Source: Selenomonadales bacterium (GTDB taxonomy: Bacteria > Bacillota > Negativicutes > Sporomusales > UBA7701). From it: DNA of 64,000 nt. The stretch lies in NCBI GenBank assembly GCA_018434945.1, contig JAHDOI010000007.1, positions 25,331 through 89,330 of the forward strand, in the 5' to 3' direction. This document shows, piece after piece, positions 58,664-64,000 of the stretch (its first letter is position 1; every line of letters begins with the position of its first letter). Both the position numbers and the translations under genes were made by a program. The notes under the pieces were generated by a model. It worked only from the letters and a program-made list of their open reading frames with translations, was not told where the DNA came from and did not search any database.

Positions 58664-59764
58664 ATGGAAAATAGAGATTCTATGTGGGCGTTATTCCAGA
58701 AACGGGGCGTAAGCCGGCGGTCTTTCCTGAAGACCTGCGCGGTTGTCACCGGTATGCTGGGACTATCGCCGGCCATGCTGCCCAAGGTGGTGGCCGCGGC
58801 CGAGAAGAAGACGCTGCCGCCGGTAATCTGGCTGCACGGCCATGAATGTACGGGCTGTGACGAGGCTTTTATCCGTTCGCAGTCGCCGTTGGCGTCCGAC
58901 GTCGTCCTGAACATGATTTCTCTCGAGTACAGCGATACCCTGTCGGCGTCTGCCGGCGAAGCGTTCGAGCATCACCTGAAGGATCTGATGAAAAAGTACG
59001 CCGGCCAGTACATCCTGGCTGTCGAAGGCGGCGTACCCCTGGCGGACAACGGCATCCACTGCATGACCGGCGGCCGCACGTTCCTGGCGGCGCTGAAGGA
59101 AGCGGCCGCAGGCGCCGCGGCGATCATCGAGTACGGCTCGTGCGCCGCCTGGGGAGGCATCCAGGCCGCCCGACCAAACCCGACGAAGTCGGTGTCGGTG
59201 AGTGACGTAATATCCGGCAAGCCGATCGTCAAGGTGCCGGGCTGTCCGCCCATCCCGGAGGTCATGACCGCAGTCGTCATGCATTTCGCGCTCTTCGGCC
59301 AGTTGCCGCCCCTCGACGCGCAGGGCCGGCCCAAGCAGTTCTACGGCAACCGTATCCACGATACCTGCTACCGCCGTCCGTTCTTCGACTCGGGGATGTT
59401 TGTCGAGAAATTCGACGACGCCGGGGCCAAGGCCGGCTGGTGCCTGTACAAGGTCGGCTGCCGCGGTCCGGTGGCTTACAACTCCTGCGGCAACATGCGC
59501 TGGTGGAACGGCCTGTCGTACCCCATTCAGTCGGGGGCGCCCTGTTTTGCCTGCGGCAGCAACAATTTCTGGGACAACGGTCCGTTCTTCGAGCGGCTGC
59601 CTGATATACCGGTTCCCGGGACGATCGCCGATGCGGACAAGGTGGGCATGGTCGCCGCCGGCGCCGCTTTGGTAGGCGTTGTCGCCCATGGAGCGCTGTC
59701 GGCCATGCAGAAGAGCAAGCAGGCCAAACAGCAAGATACTGACGTGAGGGGGCCTGAAGCATGA
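58664..59764 (+). CDS. [NiFe] hydrogenase small subunit, Tat-exported, membrane-anchored
   Basis: The 366-aa protein begins with a Tat signal (SRRSFLK, Arg 18-19, then a hydrophobic segment to about 44). Cysteine motifs for three Fe-S clusters are present: HECTGCDEAF (proximal), PGCPPIPE, then HDTCYRRPFF, CLYKVGCRGP and CFACGSNNFW. A C-terminal membrane helix (about 330-350) is typical of membrane-bound uptake hydrogenases of group 1. The ATG at 58664 has GGGGAGGGGTG upstream. It overlaps the large-subunit gene by 4 bases. Confidence 0.96.
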   Translation: MENRDSMWALFQKRGVSRRSFLKTCAVVTGMLGLSPAMLPKVVAAAEKKTLPPVIWLHGHECTGCDEAFIRSQSPLASDVVLNMISLEYSDTLSASAGEAFEHHLKDLMKKYAGQYILAVEGGVPLADNGIHCMTGGRTFLAALKEAAAGAAAIIEYGSCAAWGGIQAARPNPTKSVSVSDVISGKPIVKVPGCPPIPEVMTAVVMHFALFGQLPPLDAQGRPKQFYGNRIHDTCYRRPFFDSGMFVEKFDDAGAKAGWCLYKVGCRGPVAYNSCGNMRWWNGLSYPIQSGAPCFACGSNNFWDNGPFFERLPDIPVPGTIADADKVGMVAAGAALVGVVAHGALSAMQKSKQAKQQDTDVRGPEA

Positions 59765-61656
59765 AGCGAATCGTAGTCGATCCCGTAACCCGCATCGAAG
59801 GCCACCTGCGGGTCGAACTGAAGATAGACGAAGCGACCGGCAAGGTGCAGGACGCCCTTTCCAGCGGCACCGCCTGGCGCGGCATAGAGCTCATTCTCAA
59901 GGACCGCGACCCGCGCGACGCATGGGCGTTCGTGCAGCGCATCTGCGGCGTGTGCACCACCGTACACGCGCTCGCTTCGCTGCGTTCGGTCGAGGACGCG
60001 CTGGGCATCGAAATTCCCAAGAACGCCAACTATATGCGCAATATCATGAACGCGACGCAGACCGCCCAGAACCACCTCGTCCACTTCTACCACCTGCACG
60101 CCCTCGACTGGGTCAGTCCGGTCGAGGCACTCAAGGCCGACCCGGCCGCGACCGCCGCGCTGCAGAACACCGTACTCGAGAAGTACGCCCTGCCGCTCAG
60201 CGGGCCGATGGATTTCAATTTCGATGCTTATCCCAAAGATTTCCCCAAGGCGACCACCGCTTATTACAAGGCCGTCCAGGGCAAGGTCAAGCAGATCGTC
60301 GAAAGCGGCCAGCTCGGCATTTTCGCCGCCCACTGGTGGGATCACCCCGACTATCAGCTGCTGCCGCCGGAAGTTCATCTCATGGCGGTCGGCCATTACC
60401 TCAACATGCTCGACCGGCAGCGTGAGCTGGTCGGTTCCCATGTCGTGTTCGGCGGCAAGAACCCTCATCCGCACTACATAGTAGGCGGCATGCCGTGCTC
60501 GATTTCGATGAATGACATGAACGCCCCGGTCAACAGCGAGCGGCTGGCAGTCGTCGACCAGTCGATCATGCTGGCCATCAACCTGGTCAACTACTTCTAC
60601 CTGCCCGACCTGCTGGCCATCGGTCACATGTACGTCCAGAAGGGCTATGTGGACGGCGGCGGTCTGGCGAAGGAAAGGGTGCTGGGTTACGGCGATTTCC
60701 CCGACGAGCCCTATACCGGCATCGCCAACGGCGATTTCCACAAGAAGCTGCTGCTCCGCTCCAACGGGGTTGTCGAGAATTTCGGCAAGGGCCTGGCGGC
60801 CGCCGTTTATCACGACCTGACCGGCAAGGATTACGCCGACCCGGCGATTCTCTCCGAGGGTGTCGAGCACTCCTGGTATAACTACCCGCAGGCCGGCAAG
60901 GATCTCCACCCGTTCGAAGGCGTGACAACCCAGAACTACACCGGTCCCAAGGAAGGCAGCAAGACGGAGTGGAAATACCTCGACGAATCGGGCAAGTATT
61001 CGTGGCTCAAGACGCCGAAATGGAAGGGCAAGATGGCCGAAGTCGGCCCGCTGGCCCGCTATATCATCGTCTATACCAAGGTCAAAAAGGGCGTCATCCA
61101 GCCTACCTGGGCCGAGAAGATGGTCGTCGACCAGATCGAAGCCGTCTCGAAGGTCCTCGGTCTGCCGCCGGAAGTATGGCTGCCCACCATGGTCGGCCGC
61201 ACCGCCGTCCGTGGTCTGGAGGCCCAGCTCAACGCCTATATCAACAAGTATTACTTCGATAAGCTGATCAAAAATATCCGCGCCGGCGACACCGCCGTGG
61301 CCAACACCGTCAAGTGGGAACCGTCCAGCTGGGCCAAGACCGCCAAAGGGGTCGGCCTGCACGAGGCGCCCCGCGGCGCCCTCGGCCACTGGGTCGTCAT
61401 CAAGGACGGCAAGATCGACAACTACCAGGCGATCGTGCCTACGACCTGGAACGGCTGCCCGCGCGACAGCAAGGCCGGCTACGGCGCTTACGAAGCCAGC
61501 ATGATCGACACGAAGGTCAAGGTTGCCGACAAGCCGCTCGAGATCCTCAAGACCATCCACTCCTTCGACCCGTGCATCGCTTGCGCAACCCACCTCTACG
61601 ACGCCGAAGGCAAGGAAGTGGGCGTCGTCCACACCGACCCCTATTTCAAGGGTTAG
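59761..61656 (+). CDS. [NiFe] hydrogenase large subunit
   Basis: The 631-aa catalytic subunit oxidises H2 at a Ni-Fe(CN)2CO centre. L1 motif RICGVC (60-65) and C-terminal L2 motif DPCIACATH (603-611) provide the four Cys ligands, all Cys, not selenocysteine. Cleavage after H611 would remove a 20-residue tail. N-terminal VVDPVTRIEGHLRVEL is diagnostic. It is somewhat longer than the usual 560-600 aa. Exported with the small subunit. Confidence 0.97.
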   Translation: MKRIVVDPVTRIEGHLRVELKIDEATGKVQDALSSGTAWRGIELILKDRDPRDAWAFVQRICGVCTTVHALASLRSVEDALGIEIPKNANYMRNIMNATQTAQNHLVHFYHLHALDWVSPVEALKADPAATAALQNTVLEKYALPLSGPMDFNFDAYPKDFPKATTAYYKAVQGKVKQIVESGQLGIFAAHWWDHPDYQLLPPEVHLMAVGHYLNMLDRQRELVGSHVVFGGKNPHPHYIVGGMPCSISMNDMNAPVNSERLAVVDQSIMLAINLVNYFYLPDLLAIGHMYVQKGYVDGGGLAKERVLGYGDFPDEPYTGIANGDFHKKLLLRSNGVVENFGKGLAAAVYHDLTGKDYADPAILSEGVEHSWYNYPQAGKDLHPFEGVTTQNYTGPKEGSKTEWKYLDESGKYSWLKTPKWKGKMAEVGPLARYIIVYTKVKKGVIQPTWAEKMVVDQIEAVSKVLGLPPEVWLPTMVGRTAVRGLEAQLNAYINKYYFDKLIKNIRAGDTAVANTVKWEPSSWAKTAKGVGLHEAPRGALGHWVVIKDGKIDNYQAIVPTTWNGCPRDSKAGYGAYEASMIDTKVKVADKPLEILKTIHSFDPCIACATHLYDAEGKEVGVVHTDPYFKG

Positions 61657-61668
61657 GAGGGATGAAGC

Positions 61669-62427
61669 ATGAGTGAGGGTCCTGTGAAGGAATACTACAT
61701 CTACAGCCCGTGGCTGCGGATATTCCACTGGGTGATGGCCGCCTCGGTGGGCGTCCTGTTCGCCACCGGCCTGTATATCGGTAACCCGTTCTTCATCGGC
61801 ACCCAGGGCGTTGAGCCCACTTTCGCCGTCAACAAGTTAATGTCGATGGAGACCATCCGCTACATCCATTTCGCTGCCGCTTATATCCTGGTGGCGGGCT
61901 TCATCCTGCGGGTTTACGGCTTCGCCGTCAACCGCGGCGACCGCCTGCTGCCGAAGTTCTGGACCGCGCTCTACTGGCAGGGAGTTGTCGAGATGCTGAA
62001 GCATTATCTCTTCCTGTCCGCGGACCACAGGCCGTACCTGCGCAACTCCCTGGCGCGCAGCGCCTACCTGGGCGTGTACGTATTGCTTTTCCTTGAGGCG
62101 GTAACGGGTTTCGCCATGTATTTCATGGTCGACCCCAACGGCTTCGGGGCGAAACTCTTCGGCCCCGTCAACGGCCTCTTCGGGGGCGAGTACACTGTCC
62201 ATCTCGTCCATCACTACGTTGCCTGGCTGCTCGCCATCTTCGTCATCGTCCACGTTTACCTGGTCATTCGCGCCGATTTCATGGAGCGGGAAGGCGAAGC
62301 CTCGAGCATGTTTTCCGGTGTGAAGTTTTTCGCCCATAAACCCGCAGATATAGGAGATATAGCCGATGACAGCGATAAACAAACAGATTACGGTACTCGG
62401 CATCGGCAATATCCTGCTCAGGGATGA
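61669..62427 (+). CDS. cybH: Ni/Fe-hydrogenase b-type cytochrome subunit
   Basis: The 252-aa protein has four membrane helices and conserved heme-ligand histidines (LRIFHWVMA, IRYIHFAAAY, VHLVHHYVAW, IVHVYLVIRADFMEREGE). The C-terminal ADFMEREGEASSM is the HyaC/HupC signature. It takes electrons from the small subunit into the quinone pool. AGGAGG precedes the ATG. Its last 62 bases overlap the maturation protease gene. Confidence 0.96.
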   Translation: MSEGPVKEYYIYSPWLRIFHWVMAASVGVLFATGLYIGNPFFIGTQGVEPTFAVNKLMSMETIRYIHFAAAYILVAGFILRVYGFAVNRGDRLLPKFWTALYWQGVVEMLKHYLFLSADHRPYLRNSLARSAYLGVYVLLFLEAVTGFAMYFMVDPNGFGAKLFGPVNGLFGGEYTVHLVHHYVAWLLAIFVIVHVYLVIRADFMEREGEASSMFSGVKFFAHKPADIGDIADDSDKQTDYGTRHRQYPAQG

Positions 62428-62863
62428 GGGTTTCGGCGTCAGGGCAGTGGAAGAACTGCTCGGCCGCTACCGTTTTCCCGCCGCCGTCCAGGTGCTTGAC
62501 GGCGGTACGCTCGGCATGGATCTCCTGCGGTTTATAACCGGGACCAAGCGGCTCGTCGTCGTCGACGCCATCGCCGGCGGCGGGCCGCCCGGCACTTTCT
62601 ACCGGTTCGCCGGGGATGAGGTCAAGGCGTATTTCCGGGAGAAAGTTTCGCTCCACGAGCTTGGCATCAAGGATGTGCTGGCGGTGCTGGAAGCGACCGA
62701 CCGGGCGATCGAGGAAGTGGTCGTGCTCGGCATACAGCCCGAGTCGCTCGATATCGGCCTCGAACTGACCCCCGTAGCCGCCGCCGCCCTGCCGCATACC
62801 GTGGCCGCGGTGGTGGCGGAATTGGCCCGCTGGCAGGTGGAGGTGACCCCCGTTGACGGCTGA
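62366..62863 (+). CDS. Hydrogenase maturation protease (HyaD/HybD family)
   Basis: This 165-aa endopeptidase cleaves the C-terminal tail of the large subunit after nickel insertion. Family motifs are LGIGNILLRDEGFGVRAVE with the metal-binding Glu, LDGGTLGMDLL with Asp and a late His in EKVSLHELGIKD. The ATG at 62366 has AGGAGATATAGCCG upstream and lies within the 3' end of the cytochrome gene in another frame. Confidence 0.95.
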   Translation: MTAINKQITVLGIGNILLRDEGFGVRAVEELLGRYRFPAAVQVLDGGTLGMDLLRFITGTKRLVVVDAIAGGGPPGTFYRFAGDEVKAYFREKVSLHELGIKDVLAVLEATDRAIEEVVVLGIQPESLDIGLELTPVAAAALPHTVAAVVAELARWQVEVTPVDG

Positions 62864-63233
62864 TAGCGGTTTTTCCGAAAAGTCCAAGGCCGTAATCGCC
62901 GAAATCGCCGCCGCGCTTGAACGCTACGCCGCGGACGGTACGGGCTGGACCATCTATATCGACAAGATGGGTCTAGCTCAGGACGAGCGCCAGGAAATCC
63001 GCGACTGCCTCGGACAGGGCGGGGTGCGCATTAATATCGAAAACAGCGCCGAGCCGGCCGAGTGGCTGGAGAGCGGCGTCGCAGGCGTGTGGTACGGCGT
63101 ATTCTACGATCAGTCCCGCCGTCCGATGCTGGAGACGATTGAGGTGGGCGGTTTTCCGGCTATCGCCGCCGCCCAGCCGGAGGATGTGGCCGACGGTCTG
63201 CGTTCGCTCAGGCAGCACCTGGCCGAGCTGTGA
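62853..63233 (+). CDS. HupH/HyaF C-terminal-domain hydrogenase formation protein
   Basis: The 126-aa protein resembles the C-terminal domain of HupH/HyaF, a hydrogenase expression/formation factor thought to help assemble the small-subunit Fe-S clusters. It shows VRINIENSAEPAEWLESGVA and GVWYGVFYDQSRRPMLETIE. The TTG start lies 6 bases after GGAGGTGA and overlaps the protease gene end by 11 bases. It is shorter than HupH (about 280 aa), being the C-terminal domain alone. Confidence 0.82.
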   Translation: MTADSGFSEKSKAVIAEIAAALERYAADGTGWTIYIDKMGLAQDERQEIRDCLGQGGVRINIENSAEPAEWLESGVAGVWYGVFYDQSRRPMLETIEVGGFPAIAAAQPEDVADGLRSLRQHLAEL

Positions 63234-63248
63234 GCAGGGGGTGAGGGC

Positions 63249-63536
63249 ATGAATCTGTCGATAAGCGACGAAGCCCGTGAATACATCCTCGCGAGGGGCG
63301 GCGTCGCCCATCTCGTTTCCTTTCAGGGCATGAGCCTGTGCTGAGGCCGGGTGAAACTTACCCCGTCCGTGGGACTGGGGCCGCCGAAAACCCCCGGTGA
63401 CTACCGCGTCGTGGACATCGACGGCGTGCAGATGCATGTGCCGGGCGACCTCGATTCGCCGTTCCCGCTCGTAATAAAGTTGCGCAGTTTGTTCGGGTTC
63501 AAGTCGCTTCAACTGGAAGGTTGGAAACTGATATAA
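63249..63536 (+). CDS. Probable selenoprotein, HesB-like CC/Se-motif family (in-frame UGA at 63342-63344)
   Basis: The frame ATG at 63249 to TAA at 63534-63536 (96 codons) contains one TGA at residue 32, directly after Cys31 (Cys-Sec-Gly-Arg). Both sides of the TGA read as one protein: MNLSISDEAREYILARGG before it, and GDYRVVDIDGVQMHVPGDLD then FGFKSLQLEGWKL after it. This matches a small HesB/IscA-like family that carries CC or CU at this site. A SECIS-like hairpin follows the TGA at the correct distance. The gene lies 15 bases after the HupH-like gene, at the end of the hydrogenase operon, with a terminator downstream. The redox or metal role is unknown. Conventional calling gives a 31-residue fragment and a separate downstream piece. 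Confidence 0.82.
63345..63385 (+). promoter_or_regulatory. Bacterial SECIS-like element downstream of the in-frame UGA
   Basis: The upper stem CCCCGTCC (63361-63368) pairs with GGAC (63372-63375) and GGGG (63377-63380), with a bulged T at 63376 and a GTG loop starting with G. The apical loop begins 24 bases after the UGA, within the range known for bacterial SECIS elements. A lower stem pairs 63345-63350 with 63381-63385. Confidence 0.7.
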
Positions 63537-63569
63537 AGGACGCATCCGGGGACTCTGAGCGTCGTTTAG

Positions 63570-63602
63570 CCGGGAGAGATTTCTCCCGGTTTTTCTCTTT
63601 TC
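63570..63602 (+). terminator. Intrinsic terminator of the hydrogenase-selenoprotein operon
   Basis: The stem CCGGGAGA/TCTCCCGG with a GATT loop is followed by TTTTTCTCTTTT. Confidence 0.92.
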
Positions 63603-63665
63603 CGGCATAATTGCCCGGCGGACTGTCCATACTAGAGGCGTATTTTCCCGAGGAGGTGAGATATA

Positions 63666-63824
63666 GTGACATTACCGGGAGTCAAATGTAAGGTTCAGTC
63701 CTGCAAGTTCTGGAAACAGGGCGAGCACTGCGACGCGTCCGCCATCGAGGTCAACGTCGACGGCGGCGGCATGCAGGCCCGCCAGAGCGAGCAAACCAAC
63801 TGCCACACCTTCGCACCCAAGTAG
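63666..63824 (+). CDS. DUF1540 domain protein
   Basis: The 52-aa Cys-rich protein starts GTG (MTLPGVKCKVQSCKFWKQGE). Four cysteines (8, 13, 22, 46) in the DUF1540 spacing suggest metal binding. GAGGAGGTGA lies 6-7 bases upstream. DUF1540 proteins are small and widespread in spore-forming Firmicutes; the function is unknown. Confidence 0.8.
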   Translation: MTLPGVKCKVQSCKFWKQGEHCDASAIEVNVDGGGMQARQSEQTNCHTFAPK

Positions 63825-64000
63825 CGCTGCGAGGAAACGGTGAAACACATGTCAGCAGAGAAAGTCCGGCGGTAATATGTCAAGAAGATAAATCAAAGAA
63901 AAGTTTATAAAATCGAGAAGATTACCGCTAAAAAGGCGCAAAAAGGGAACTCCCTAATAAACCCCGATTTTGAACTTAAAAAAACGGGGTATTCAAGGTC
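63825..64000 (+). other. AT-rich non-coding tail of the window
   Basis: No credible gene is seen. The inverted repeat ACCCCG...CGGGGT (63961-63993) encloses an A-rich loop. The sequence becomes markedly AT-richer than the rest of the window. Confidence 0.4.

Noticed and set aside
59761..61656. [NiFeSe] hydrogenase with selenocysteine in the large subunit
   Set aside because: Both cysteine positions of the C-terminal motif DPCIACATH are encoded by Cys codons, and the frame has no internal TGA.

Overview
The window is about 62% GC, and nearly every gene is on the plus strand. The gene content points to a spore-forming, diderm, anaerobic Firmicute of the Negativicutes (Sporomusaceae-like). Firmicute signals are a CIRCE/HrcA heat-shock operon, a glycyl T-box, the rpsU-yqeY-floA-yqfCD-phoH-pgpH-ybeY-dgkA-cdd-era-yqzL-recO-glyQS-ppsR-dnaG-rpoD-trmK-nif3 order known from Bacillus, and the sporulation genes yqfC and yqfD. 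An LptA/OstA-like periplasmic protein fits an outer membrane. A Tat-exported [NiFe] hydrogenase with cytochrome b, alternative heme-pathway radical SAM enzymes and a probable selenoprotein fit an anaerobe. The genus assignment is inference.

Layout. 1-10.4 kb: the 3' end of hemW, then promoter and CIRCE, hrcA, an archaeal-type (group III) chaperonin, grpE, dnaK, dnaJ, prmA, rsmE, mtaB. 10.5-15.1 kb: hinT, rpsU, yqeY, an orphan minus-strand leader/small RNA candidate, nfeD, floA and a small membrane protein. 15.2-20.5 kb: an inserted module of iron-type alcohol dehydrogenase, a PAS-PAS-GGDEF-EAL protein and a HerA-like ATPase. 20.7-32.7 kb: the conserved yqfC-to-recO block, including two genes shorter than 100 codons. 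32.7-42.4 kb: T-box-glyQS, ppsR, lepB, the LptA-like gene (minus strand), an HD phosphohydrolase, dnaG and rpoD. 42.6-47.6 kb: tRNA-Asn, tRNA-Met, tRNA-Glu, thpR, trmK, nif3, thiE and RNase P RNA. 47.7-54.9 kb: a nitroreductase and a ferritin-like protein (minus strand), a GDT1-type exporter, thioredoxin, a two-component system and a secreted nucleotidase. 54.9-63.5 kb: an energy-metabolism cluster of tatA, an Fe-S protein, nirJ1, nirJ2, hydrogenase small and large subunits, cytochrome b, maturation protease, a HupH-like protein and a UGA-containing selenoprotein gene. A DUF1540 gene follows.

Two signals are not captured by ordinary gene calling. First, a dispersed intergenic inverted-repeat element occurs in ten copies (about 119-297 bp). 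Each lies just downstream of a stop codon between co-directional genes, with arms that covary between copies. Second, a 96-codon reading frame at 63249-63536 contains an in-frame UGA after a Cys codon, followed by a well-placed SECIS-like hairpin. In the hydrogenase region the genes plausibly cooperate: Tat translocates the small subunit (with the large subunit), nirJ1/nirJ2 supply heme, cytochrome b takes the electrons, and the protease and HupH-like protein mature the enzyme.
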